A DNA stretch of 64,000 nucleotides from the NCBI RefSeq assembly GCF_017873235.1, contig NZ_JAGGJZ010000002.1:248001-312000 (forward strand). The letters are read 5' to 3'. Source of the DNA: Clostridium moniliforme (GTDB taxonomy: Bacteria; Bacillota; Clostridia; Clostridiales; Clostridiaceae). Below are positions 1 through 7,599 of this stretch, piece after piece (the first letter of the stretch is position 1; the number at the start of each line of letters is the position of its first letter). The notes under the pieces are model-generated. The model was not told the origin of the DNA, ran no database searches, and saw only the letters and a program-made list of their open reading frames with translations. The position numbers and the translations under genes are program-made.

Positions 1-78
1 ATACCTAGATTTAAATCAAAAGTTAAAGTTATGGAAAAAGAGATTGTAGAAGATAATATTATTAAAGTAAGATACTAA
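1..78 (+). CDS. C-terminal end of an unknown protein (partial)
   Basis: An open frame runs in from the window edge and ends at TAA 76-78, leaving 25 residues that end in I-I-K-V-R-Y. The tail is rich in Lys, Glu and Val and is too short to assign to a family. A weak hairpin with a T-rich tail follows at 84-117 and would end its transcript before the dihydrouridine synthase gene. No function can be given. Confidence 0.5.
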   Translation: MPRFKSKVKVMEKEIVEDNIIKVRY

Positions 79-83
79 AATAT

Positions 84-117
84 AAAATAAAGGATGGAAT
101 TTTTATCCATTTATTTG
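84..117 (+). terminator. weak intrinsic terminator after partial gene
   Basis: The arms AAATAAAGGAT and ATCCATTTATTT can pair around a short loop, and the tail is only moderately T-rich. Its position just after the stop at 78 fits a terminator, but the stem is imperfect. Confidence 0.4.
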
Positions 118-229
118 TTAAAAACTTTTTTAATAAATTTTTACTATGATAAATAGAATAATTTAATGTAGATAGCAATAAAAAACATTGATATAATATT
201 TTTTAGAATATGTACAAAGGAGACATTAA

Positions 230-1204
230 ATGAAATACTATTTAGCGCCAATGGAAGGAATTACAGGACATATATATAGAAATTATTATAAAAAGTTTTT
301 TGGTAACATTGATAAATATTTTACACCTTTTATTGTTCCAAATGAAAGTAGAAGTCTTAAAACAAAAGAATTAAGAGATATATTACCAGAAAATAATAAA
401 GATATTAATATAGTACCTCAAATACTTACAAATGATTCAGAAGGTTTTATTAATACAGCTAGAAAGTTACAACAATTAGGATATAATGAAATTAATTTAA
501 ATTTAGGTTGTCCATCTGGAACAGTTGTCTCAAAAAATAGGGGGTCAGGATTTTTAGCTAAAAGAGAAGAACTTGATATATTTTTAGAGGAAATATTTAA
601 AATAGATGATATGAAAATTTCTATAAAAACTAGAATAGGAAAAGATAATCCGGATGAATTTTATGATCTTATAAAAATTTATAATAAATATCCTTTAGAA
701 GAATTAATAATTCACCCAAGAACAAGACAAGATTTTTATGGCAATAAACCTAATTTAGAAGTATTTAGGGATGCATTATCTTTAAGCAAAAATTCAGTAT
801 GCTATAATGGAGATATTTTTACTAAAGAAGATAATGATAAGTTAATAAAGAATTTTGAAGAAGTAGATAAAATAATGATTGGCAGGGGAATATTAGCTAA
901 TCCTGGTTTAATGAATGAAATTAAAGAGGATAAATTTATAGATAAAAAAACATTAAAAGAATTTCACGATGAACTTTTTAATAAATACAGAGAAGTATTT
1001 AATGAAGATAAAAATGCGATTTTTAGAATGAAAGAATTATGGGGATATATGATTTACATATTTTCAAACAATAAAAAGTATGCGAAGAAGATTAAAAAGT
1101 CTAAAAATTTAATTGAGTATAATCAAGCTGTTTCAAGTCTTTTTTTAGAACAAGAAATTATAAAAGGGGCTGGGCTATTTAGTAATATTAAAGAAAATTT
1201 ATAA
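230..1204 (+). CDS. dus: tRNA-dihydrouridine synthase (Dus family)
   Basis: A cytoplasmic FMN enzyme that reduces uridine to dihydrouridine in tRNA D-loops using NADPH. The 324-residue protein opens with the family signature YLAPMEGITG (residues 4-13), part of the FMN-binding TIM barrel. NLGCPSG near residue 92 carries the conserved catalytic Cys, followed by the KIRxG-like segment KTRIGKDNPDE and IHPRTRQDFY. The phosphate-binding YNGDIF and MIGRGILANP segments are present. Length fits the family (about 320-350). The start is set by AAGGAG 6-8 bases upstream. It stands alone, ahead of a terminator shared with convergent greA. DusA, B and C subtypes cannot be separated by eye; Clostridia usually carry DusB-like copies. 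Confidence 0.9.
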   Translation: MKYYLAPMEGITGHIYRNYYKKFFGNIDKYFTPFIVPNESRSLKTKELRDILPENNKDINIVPQILTNDSEGFINTARKLQQLGYNEINLNLGCPSGTVVSKNRGSGFLAKREELDIFLEEIFKIDDMKISIKTRIGKDNPDEFYDLIKIYNKYPLEELIIHPRTRQDFYGNKPNLEVFRDALSLSKNSVCYNGDIFTKEDNDKLIKNFEEVDKIMIGRGILANPGLMNEIKEDKFIDKKTLKEFHDELFNKYREVFNEDKNAIFRMKELWGYMIYIFSNNKKYAKKIKKSKNLIEYNQAVSSLFLEQEIIKGAGLFSNIKENL

Positions 1205-1213
1205 ATAGTTACA

Positions 1214-1250
1214 TAAAAAAGCTAACATAAACAATTATGTTAGCTTTTTT
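1214..1250. terminator. bidirectional terminator between dus and greA
   Basis: The arms AAGCTAACATAA and TTATGTTAGCTT pair almost perfectly, with A-runs on the left and T-runs on the right. The hairpin can therefore stop transcription from both convergent genes. Confidence 0.85.
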
Positions 1251-1256
1251 ATAAAA

Positions 1257-1721
1257 TTATAATATTTCTAAAACTTCAACAGTGTAATTTTCACCAGGTG
1301 CATTAACTTCAACTACATCTCCAACCTTTTTTCCAGATAAAGCTTTTCCTAAATCTGATTCGATACTTATAAGCATATTTTCAGGGTCTAAATCCATTGT
1401 AGTTACAAGAGTTACAATAGCTTCATAATCATCTTCAACAAATTTAATTTTAGCTTTACTATTAATTCCAAGAACTGATTTATCTATAGTATCTTCATCT
1501 ATTACAGTAGCTGTAGAAATCATAGTCATTAAGTATTGTATTCTATTGTCATTTTCTCTATAATTTGCACAAGCTTCTTTATATTCAGCATTTTCTGATC
1601 TATCACCATGGGCAGCTGCAACTAATTTTTCTTTTGCGATTTCTGCTCTTTTTACAGTTAGTCTATATTCTAACTCTTCTCTTAATTTTTTTATGTTTTC
1701 TTCTGTTAATTTATTATTCAT
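1257..1721 (-). CDS. greA: transcription elongation factor GreA
   Basis: GreA enters the RNA polymerase secondary channel and triggers cleavage of backtracked RNA, which rescues arrested complexes. The 154-residue protein has the N-terminal coiled-coil hairpin (about residues 5-75). Its acidic tip is D40-R-S-E43-N-A-E, the two acidic residues that position the catalytic Mg. The C-terminal FKBP-like domain (about 80-154) contains DLGKALSGKKVGDVVEV. The start is preceded on the minus strand by AGGGAG. It is slightly shorter than typical GreA (about 158) but complete. Transcription is monocistronic. Confidence 0.93.
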   Translation of the reverse strand: MNNKLTEENIKKLREELEYRLTVKRAEIAKEKLVAAAHGDRSENAEYKEACANYRENDNRIQYLMTMISTATVIDEDTIDKSVLGINSKAKIKFVEDDYEAIVTLVTTMDLDPENMLISIESDLGKALSGKKVGDVVEVNAPGENYTVEVLEIL

Positions 1722-1904
1722 AAAGCAAAATCTCCCTTAAATATAATATATCAATATATATAAAGTATATATAATAAAATGATAGATGACAACAAAGGGA
1801 AGGGATCAATAAATAAATTTATTATAAAAAATAATAAATTAAGAGTCATGAAAACTTAACTATATATCATATATTAACATGTAATAATTGTTTGAGGTTA
1901 ATAT

Positions 1905-2408
1905 ATGGAATGGTTAAATGTAAGTTCAGTTGATGAATTAAAGAAATTTGGGAAAATGAAAAATGTTATGTCTTTAATAAAAAAAGATATAGAAAATTTA
2001 TTTAAAGATAAAAAATGCAAAGAAAAAAATATAGTATCAATGATTGTTATAAAAAGTAGAAGTTGGACAAGTCTCTATGAGAAAGTAGTAGCATTAAGAG
2101 AAGTAATTTCTTATGTAAATGATACTATTATTTTAAAAAATACAGCTATAGAAAATAATAATGATTGTAATGAATATTTTAATGATAAAGCATCAGAGTA
2201 TATTTTTTATTTGTTAGAGTTAAGTGGAAAAGCTAGGGCTGATAAATTAAATATACAATTAAAACATTATTCAAATAAAAAAGAAGCAAAGAAATGGAGA
2301 GATTCTATTGCTAAAGTAATTCATCCAGATAAGTGCAAAAATAAACAGGCAAATAAGGCTATATCTAAATTAAATCAATTATATGAGGACATGATAAATA
2401 ATGAGTAA
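1905..2408 (+). CDS. small protein with a C-terminal J-domain-like HPDK motif
   Basis: A 167-residue cytoplasmic protein of unknown role. The last 45 residues contain H140-P-D-K143 in the context WRDSIAKVIHPDKC, followed by KAISKLNQLYEDM. This matches helix II, the HPD loop and helix III of a J-domain, the part that stimulates DnaK ATPase. The first 120 residues are helical and unrecognised, and helix I of a canonical J-domain is not obvious, so this may be a divergent or partial J-domain. The start follows GAGG with 7-base spacing. Its stop overlaps the start of the next gene by 8 bases, so the two are almost certainly co-translated and may work together. The pairing with an HNH-like protein hints at DNA processing or defence, but that is inference. 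Confidence 0.6.
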   Translation: MEWLNVSSVDELKKFGKMKNVMSLIKKDIENLFKDKKCKEKNIVSMIVIKSRSWTSLYEKVVALREVISYVNDTIILKNTAIENNNDCNEYFNDKASEYIFYLLELSGKARADKLNIQLKHYSNKKEAKKWRDSIAKVIHPDKCKNKQANKAISKLNQLYEDMINNE

Positions 2409-3144
2409 TAAGGATAATGATAGCAATTCAAAAGAGATAGTTTTATTTGAAAATCATGTAATAGATATGAAAGTTGAAATACCAGATAAACCTGAAAGTG
2501 CCCATAAAGGAACATGTACAAGGGTGAAAAATGCTTGGGTAAACTTTTCACACATGGATGACAAGGGGAATGTGTGGGTAGATGCAGAAAGGCTATCTGA
2601 TATATTAAGAACAAGCAAAGCTATAGCTAAGCATACAGTTGTAAATATAGATGATAAAGATATTTTAAGAAGTGGAAATAAAATATATATTAGAGCCTAT
2701 GAAATAAGAAATATAATTGATAAATTTATTCAAAATGAAAAGGTGTGTAAAAGAAAAGATTACTTGAAATATTCAGAGCAAATATATATGGCAATAAGAG
2801 ATTGTGATAGTGCTGAAGTTTTAAGAACAAGACATAATGAAAAATTAGAAGATGCTAGAAAGAAATTAAAACACAAGAGAATTAAAAAATACAATATAGA
2901 GTATGATGAATTAACAGGAGAAAGATTAATTAAAAAAACAGCAGAATTTTCTCATATTAGAAGCTTTGCTATATATACTGAAATTGGAGCAGATATAGAA
3001 AATGGTTTAATAGTAAATAAAGAAACACATAAAATCATTACAAATAAATCTATTTGTGATGAAGTAGAACTTTATAATCTTTGTTTAGATGAAGGATGGA
3101 ATATAGATTGGTACAATAGATATAAAAATTATTATAATATTTAA
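2401..3144 (+). CDS. HNH endonuclease-like protein, partner of the J-domain-like protein
   Basis: A 247-residue protein. Residues 168-213 read like a variant HNH (HNH_2-type) fold: an LTGE turn at 171-174, then S184-H185-I-R-S, then N201-G-L-I-V-N, then H210 in KETHKIIT. These would supply the H, N and H of the beta-beta-alpha-metal motif. The first Cys usually seen before TG is replaced by Tyr-Asp, so zinc binding is doubtful while the catalytic triad looks intact. The N-terminal 110 residues resemble a DNA-recognition module (RLSDILRTSKAIAKHTV, like a helix-turn-helix) but were not assigned. It overlaps the upstream gene by 8 bases, with GAGGA inside that gene as ribosome site. Likely a DNA-binding nuclease or a degenerate relative; the target is unknown. 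Confidence 0.5.
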   Translation: MSNKDNDSNSKEIVLFENHVIDMKVEIPDKPESAHKGTCTRVKNAWVNFSHMDDKGNVWVDAERLSDILRTSKAIAKHTVVNIDDKDILRSGNKIYIRAYEIRNIIDKFIQNEKVCKRKDYLKYSEQIYMAIRDCDSAEVLRTRHNEKLEDARKKLKHKRIKKYNIEYDELTGERLIKKTAEFSHIRSFAIYTEIGADIENGLIVNKETHKIITNKSICDEVELYNLCLDEGWNIDWYNRYKNYYNI

Positions 3145-3177
3145 CTTTATAAAGATTAAATAAAATAAAGTAATGAA

Positions 3178-3213
3178 AATATACTACGTAATTTTAAAGT
3201 AGTATATTTTTTT
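3178..3213 (+). terminator. terminator after the J-like/HNH-like pair
   Basis: The perfect 10-base arms AATATACTAC and GTAGTATATT enclose an 11-base loop and are followed by five Ts. It ends the two-gene unit. Confidence 0.85.
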
Positions 3214-3370
3214 ATTGATTTTAGCAATAATTATAAATTGAAAATTAATATAAGTAATTAAATATAGAAATAATAAAAAATTAAAGTTTTAATAAAAGAG
3301 TTTACTAAGGGTAACAAGATTTGGTATAAAATAATTAAGAGTAATAAAAATATTTAAAAAGGAGAATGAG

Positions 3371-3874
3371 ATGATAATTAGAAAATCTTTAAAAGAAGAT
3401 GTTAAAGATATAATGAAAATTATTAATAGAGCTAAAGAGTTTTTAAAAGAAAATGGGGTAGATCAATGGCAAGATGGTTATCCTAATAATGAAACAATAG
3501 AGAGTGATATTTTAAATAATGATAGTTATGTAGTATTAAAGGATAATAATATTGTAGCTACTTTAGCAATTTCCTTTGATGGAGAGAAAACTTATGATGT
3601 TATTTATGATGGAAAATGGCTAAGTAATGGAAAGTATGCTGTTATTCATAGAATTGCTATAGATAATGAATATAGAGGAACTGGTGTATCATCTTATATT
3701 TTACAAAAGGTTTATGAGATTTGTTTAGATAATAATATTCATAGTATTAAAATAGATACTCATGAAAAAAATATACCTATGCAAAAGTTACTTAAGAAAA
3801 ATGATTTTAAATACTGTGGCGTAATTTACTTAGAAGATAATAGCAAGAGAATAGCTTTTGAGAAAGTTTTTTAG
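3371..3874 (+). CDS. GNAT-family N-acetyltransferase
   Basis: Cytoplasmic acetyl-CoA-dependent N-acyltransferase of unknown substrate. The 167-residue length is typical of single-domain GNATs. The acetyl-CoA pyrophosphate loop is seen in AIDNEYRGTGVSSYIL (motif A, R/Q-x-x-G-x-G/A). Motif B follows in KIDTHEKNIPMQKLLKKNDFKYCG. The N-terminal strand-helix MIIRKSLKEDVKDIMKIINRA is the usual opening. The start sits after AAGGAG. It is monocistronic with a strong terminator downstream. The acceptor cannot be inferred from context. Confidence 0.85.
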   Translation: MIIRKSLKEDVKDIMKIINRAKEFLKENGVDQWQDGYPNNETIESDILNNDSYVVLKDNNIVATLAISFDGEKTYDVIYDGKWLSNGKYAVIHRIAIDNEYRGTGVSSYILQKVYEICLDNNIHSIKIDTHEKNIPMQKLLKKNDFKYCGVIYLEDNSKRIAFEKVF

Positions 3875-3907
3875 AAAATAGGTTGTAATATAGAGTTTAA
3901 TTGTTTT

Positions 3908-3944
3908 TAATAAACTTACATTAAATGTAGGTTTATTTTTTTCT
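3908..3944 (+). terminator. terminator after the GNAT gene
   Basis: The arms AATAAACTTACATT and AATGTAGGTTTATT pair through most of their length and run directly into a T-stretch. Confidence 0.85.
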
Positions 3945-4064
3945 GTATTTTATGTAAGAAAAACCATACCTTATGCAATCCATATTGTAATTAAAATTCT
4001 TTAAATATATAATTTAAATAACCTAGGATACAAAATTTAGAAATTACACTGGTGGAGAATATAA

Positions 4065-4772
4065 ATGATAAAAATTGGAATATGTGATGATGAAAAAAAT
4101 ATTGTAGATAGAATAGAAAGTTATATAAATAATTATAAAGATAAAACATTTAATATAATTACTTATAATAGTGGAGAAGAGCTTTTAAAGGAAAAAAGGT
4201 ATCTTGACGTAATATTTTTAGATATTGATATGCCTAAGATAAATGGTATTGAAACAGCAAAATTTATAAGAAAATATGATAAAAATGTAAAAATAATTTA
4301 TGTAACAAGTTTTACTGAATATGTTAATTTGGCCTTTGGAGTACATGCTTTTGGATATTTAAATAAACCTATTAATGAAGAGGATATACATAAGCAATTA
4401 GATGAAGTTATTTCTTATTTAAATGAAAAGAAAGAGGAAGAATTTATTGAGTTTGTTACTACAGAAGGGGTTTTAAGATTAAGACCAAAGGATATATATT
4501 ATTTTGAATATACAAATAGAAAAGTAAATATTAAAACAAAGGATAAAGTTTATGTTTTAAAGGAAAGGATAACAAAAATTGCGGAAACTATGAGTAAATA
4601 CAATTTTTTAATGCCTCATAAAAGTTTCACTGTTAACTTATTTTATGTAAAATCCATAAAAGGTTATGATATTTTTATGATGGATGGAAATATAATTCCA
4701 TTATCTCAAAAGAAGTCAGTAGAATTTAGAGAAAAACTAAATATATTTTTAGAAAATTGTATTTTGTTTTAA
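4065..4772 (+). CDS. LytTR-family response regulator (AgrA/VirR type)
   Basis: A DNA-binding output protein of a two-component system. Residues 1-120 form the receiver: acidic D8-D9, phospho-acceptor D53 in IFLDIDMP, and K101 in YLNKPI. Residues about 128-235 form the LytTR domain (EGVLRLRPKDIYYFEYTNRKVNI...FLMPHKSFTVNLFYVKSI), which binds direct-repeat sites. The kinase gene starts 15 bases downstream. Length (235) is the same as VirR-type regulators, but the segment FLMPHKS and the C-terminal SQKKS differ from the published VirR motifs (FxRxHrS and SKHR), so this looks like a paralogue. Such regulators usually control peptide-signalling, bacteriocin or toxin genes; the downstream protease and lipoprotein are the obvious local targets. 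Confidence 0.9.
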   Translation: MIKIGICDDEKNIVDRIESYINNYKDKTFNIITYNSGEELLKEKRYLDVIFLDIDMPKINGIETAKFIRKYDKNVKIIYVTSFTEYVNLAFGVHAFGYLNKPINEEDIHKQLDEVISYLNEKKEEEFIEFVTTEGVLRLRPKDIYYFEYTNRKVNIKTKDKVYVLKERITKIAETMSKYNFLMPHKSFTVNLFYVKSIKGYDIFMMDGNIIPLSQKKSVEFREKLNIFLENCILF

Positions 4773-4787
4773 AGGTAGGGTAAATTT

Positions 4788-6098
4788 ATGTTAAATAATT
4801 CTATACAAATTTTAGAACAAATAATAGCTATTTTATTAGGATTCTTTTCTACTTATATAATATTTGATTTTATGAAAAGATTTAAAAGAAATATATATCA
4901 TAAAAGGTATGTTTACATACTAGCTTATATAATATTTACAGCAATTCTTTTTATAAGTAATATATTTTTTACTGGAACAATAAATTTAATTTTAAGTTTA
5001 TTAGGAACAGTTATAATAGGACATTTTCTTTATAATAATGAAAAAATATATATTTTATATTACAGCATATATGTAATGGTTTTATTTTCCCTCCAAATTA
5101 TAGTGTCTGTAGTTTTTAATATAGCTTGTTATTATTTTAATATTAATTTTTATAACATAGAGATTTATGGAATTACACTTTCTATAATAATTCAATTTAC
5201 TTATTTAAGTGTTTCAAGGTTTTTTATAATATGTTTTAAGAATAAAAATATAAAAAGAATAACCAAAATACAATACTTAAATTTCTTTGTACTGCCTTTG
5301 TTTAGCATAATTTATATTAGTACTTTAATGATGTACATTCAAACTTATATGTCTATGGAGGATTTGATTTTATTATTAATAAATATTTTATCTATTGTAG
5401 TTTTAAATCTTTTTATTACTAATATTTTTGAATCTATATCAAAGAATAATGAACTTAAAAATAAAATAATGTTATATGAAGAGCAGTCTAAAATGCAATA
5501 TGAATATTATAATTCACTAGAAAGTAAGTATAGAAGTTCTAGAAAAACAATTCATGATATAAAAAATCATTTACAAACAATAGAGAATTTGTATAGGACA
5601 AATGAATATGAAAAGGGGAAAGAATATACAAAAGATATGTATTTACTTTTAGAAAAGTTTTCCAAAAAGAAATATACAAATAATAAAGTTTTAAATGTTA
5701 TTATAAATGATAAGTTTTTAAAGGCTAAAGATTATAATATAGAATTTATTTGTAAAATAGGTAATGTAAATTTAGATTTTATAAAGGATATAGATTTAAC
5801 TACAATTTTTGCAAATCTTTTAGATAATGCTATAGATGAAACTAAAGAAATAAAAGATAGTAAGAACATAACATTAAAAATAGACAAGTTTAATGAGTTT
5901 ATTGTAATTAATATAATTAATTCATTAAATAGTAAACCTATAAAAGGAAAGAAGTTTTTTAAGACAACTAAAAAAGATCACAAAGGATTTGGACTTGAAA
6001 ATGTGAGTATTACATTAGAGAAGTATGAAGGTAATATGAGAATTAATTATGATGAAGATAAGTTTAAAGTAAATATAATTATTCCAATTAATAATTAG
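4788..6098 (+). CDS. GHKL sensor histidine kinase (AgrC/VirS type)
   Basis: Membrane sensor paired with the preceding LytTR regulator. The first about 215 residues hold six or so hydrophobic segments, the typical peptide-sensing membrane domain. A short coiled-coil follows (about 218-250). H256 in TIHDIKNHLQTI is the likely phosphorylated His. The ATPase domain shows FANLLDNAIDET (N box) and KGFGLENVS (G box). Length 436 suits AgrC/VirS relatives. It is translated right after the regulator and 12 bases ahead of the protease gene, so one operon is likely. The signal is unknown. No AgrD-like precursor peptide gene was found nearby. Confidence 0.88.
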   Translation: MLNNSIQILEQIIAILLGFFSTYIIFDFMKRFKRNIYHKRYVYILAYIIFTAILFISNIFFTGTINLILSLLGTVIIGHFLYNNEKIYILYYSIYVMVLFSLQIIVSVVFNIACYYFNINFYNIEIYGITLSIIIQFTYLSVSRFFIICFKNKNIKRITKIQYLNFFVLPLFSIIYISTLMMYIQTYMSMEDLILLLINILSIVVLNLFITNIFESISKNNELKNKIMLYEEQSKMQYEYYNSLESKYRSSRKTIHDIKNHLQTIENLYRTNEYEKGKEYTKDMYLLLEKFSKKKYTNNKVLNVIINDKFLKAKDYNIEFICKIGNVNLDFIKDIDLTTIFANLLDNAIDETKEIKDSKNITLKIDKFNEFIVINIINSLNSKPIKGKKFFKTTKKDHKGFGLENVSITLEKYEGNMRINYDEDKFKVNIIIPINN

Positions 6099-6110
6099 GA
6101 GTTTAATATT

Positions 6111-6878
6111 ATGAAATTTACAGCTTTAATGATATGTTTTTTTATAAATATAATTATAAGTTTTGGAATTCCTATAGGCGCATTTATATATTTTATAGTA
6201 AAGAGGAAAAGATGTATAAAGCCATTTATTGTAGGGATAATAGTATTTTTAATTACACAAGTATTTTTAAGAATACCACTACTTCAAAATGTTTTAATAA
6301 ATATGGATTGGTATAATAATTTATCCGTTTTTTATCCTGTTTTATATGCTTTATTTTTAGGTATTACAGCAGGGATTTTTGAAGAAGGTGGCAGATATTT
6401 AGGATTTAAACTAGCTTTAAAAAATAATAGAAGATGGATAGATGGGATTGCTTTTGGATTTGGACATGGAGGAATAGAATCTATACTTATTGTTGGATTA
6501 TCTAGTATAAAAAATTTAATTACATTAATATCTTTAAATAATGGAGCTTACTTAGGGGGAAATGCTGAAAGTTTAAAATCATTATATTTAGAATTAAGCA
6601 ATATAAATGTATTATTTGGAGGAATTGAAAGAATATCAGCAATTATAATTCATATAGGATTAACACTTATAGTTTTATATGGAATTAATAAAAAGCAAAT
6701 TAGATATTTAATATTAGCAATAATAATACATGGTGCTATAGACTTTATGTCAGGAATATTTGTAATGAGTGGAATGAGTATAGTCTTTAGTGAACTTTTA
6801 ATTGGAACTTTTGACTTAGGTCTATTAATTTTTACAATTAAGTCTAGAAAGTTATTTAAAAATTTAAAAATGTTTTAA
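6111..6878 (+). CDS. YhfC-family glutamic intramembrane protease-like protein
   Basis: An integral membrane protein of 255 residues with about seven hydrophobic segments. It carries the motif set of YhfC/CPBP-type intramembrane proteases: E91-E92-G-G-R95 at the end of one helix, FGFGH119-GG-I-E in the next, and a C-terminal IIIHGAIDF with His and Asp. In this superfamily (Rce1/CAAX-like) the Glu pair activates water for cleavage of membrane-embedded peptides. The gene lies 12 bases after the sensor kinase, so it is part of that operon. It may process or destroy a signalling peptide, or confer immunity to one. That job is inferred from context only. Confidence 0.75.
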   Translation: MKFTALMICFFINIIISFGIPIGAFIYFIVKRKRCIKPFIVGIIVFLITQVFLRIPLLQNVLINMDWYNNLSVFYPVLYALFLGITAGIFEEGGRYLGFKLALKNNRRWIDGIAFGFGHGGIESILIVGLSSIKNLITLISLNNGAYLGGNAESLKSLYLELSNINVLFGGIERISAIIIHIGLTLIVLYGINKKQIRYLILAIIIHGAIDFMSGIFVMSGMSIVFSELLIGTFDLGLLIFTIKSRKLFKNLKMF

Positions 6879-6909
6879 AAAAACTGCGATTTTATATGAA
6901 ATTTTAAAT

Positions 6910-6949
6910 AAGGCTATGTTTTATGTAAGTATTAATTTTAAATAGCCTT
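6910..6949 (+). promoter_or_regulatory. inverted repeat upstream of lipoprotein gene
   Basis: AAGGCTAT (6910-6917) and ATAGCCTT (6942-6949) are perfect inverted arms separated by 24 bases, 29 bases before the lipoprotein start and after the protease stop. There is no T-tract, so it is not a standard terminator. It could be an RNA hairpin that tunes expression between the two genes, or a repressor site. Confidence 0.35.
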
Positions 6950-6977
6950 AAATGAATATTAAAGGAGTGTATTAATA

Positions 6978-7370
6978 ATGAAAAAATTTGTATCTATTTT
7001 AGCAATACTTTTTTGTGTAAGTTTATTTGTAGGGTGCGGTGCTTCAAAGTTAAGTTCTAATTATAGTGAAGATAAGTTAAAATCAGCATCAGAAAAGGTA
7101 ATAACTAATTTAAACAATGGAAAATATAAAGATGTAATTAATATTGGTAGTGATGAATTAAAGAAACAATTACCAGAGGCAAAACTAAAAGAAGCCTTTG
7201 AAGGCGTAAAAAATAAAGTTGGTAAGTATGAAAGTATAGAAAAGATGTCCTTTCAAGAAAAGGATGGTGTTGCTGTAGTTATAGCAATAGCTAAATATGA
7301 AAATGGAAAGGTTCAGTTTACATTATCTTATGATAAGGATATGAAACTAGTAGGAATTTATATGAAATAA
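6978..7370 (+). CDS. small lipoprotein, DUF3887-like
   Basis: A 130-residue exported lipoprotein. It has a Lys-start signal peptide and a lipobox LFVGC (Cys at residue 20) for lipidation and anchoring on the outer face of the membrane. The mature part (DKLKSASEKVITNLNNGKYKDV ... VIAIAKYENGKVQFTLSYD) resembles the DUF3887 domain, a small NTF2-like fold of unknown function. It follows the protease by 100 bases, behind AAAGGAG. No clear terminator separates it from the two-component/protease operon, so it may be co-transcribed or be a target of the LytTR regulator. Confidence 0.72.
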   Translation: MKKFVSILAILFCVSLFVGCGASKLSSNYSEDKLKSASEKVITNLNNGKYKDVINIGSDELKKQLPEAKLKEAFEGVKNKVGKYESIEKMSFQEKDGVAVVIAIAKYENGKVQFTLSYDKDMKLVGIYMK

Positions 7371-7394
7371 AAATTTTATAAAGTATAAATATAT

Positions 7395-7429
7395 GGGGAG
7401 ATTGTAAAATTTGCAATCTCCTATTTTTA
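7395..7429 (+). terminator. terminator after lipoprotein gene
   Basis: The arms GGAGATTG and CAATCTCC (extended by AAA/TTT) form a strong stem followed by TATTTTTA. Confidence 0.85.
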
Positions 7430-7599
7430 TAAATATTATTAATAAATTTAATATATAAAACATATTATAAAATGTGTTAGCATTTTTATTTAAAAATATG
7501 ATAAAATAAGTATTATATGGGATAATATTACAAGAATATTTTGCGGTGAAAATATTCTTAAAGGTTAATGTATATGTGTGTTCAGGGGGATTAGTCATT

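Noticed and set aside
1816..1840. Inverted repeat AATTTATTAT/ATAATAAATT upstream of greA as an operator
   Set aside because: Pure A/T arms of this length are expected by chance at this base composition.
3963..3984. Direct repeat ACCATA/TCCATA as a LytTR binding site upstream of the regulator
   Set aside because: The units are too short and their 16-base offset is unlike the usual two-turn spacing.
4065..6098. Identification as the VirR/VirS toxin regulators
   Set aside because: Sizes are similar, but the regulator lacks the described FxRxHrS and SKHR motifs and the neighbouring genes do not support it. Kept as a LytTR paralogue.
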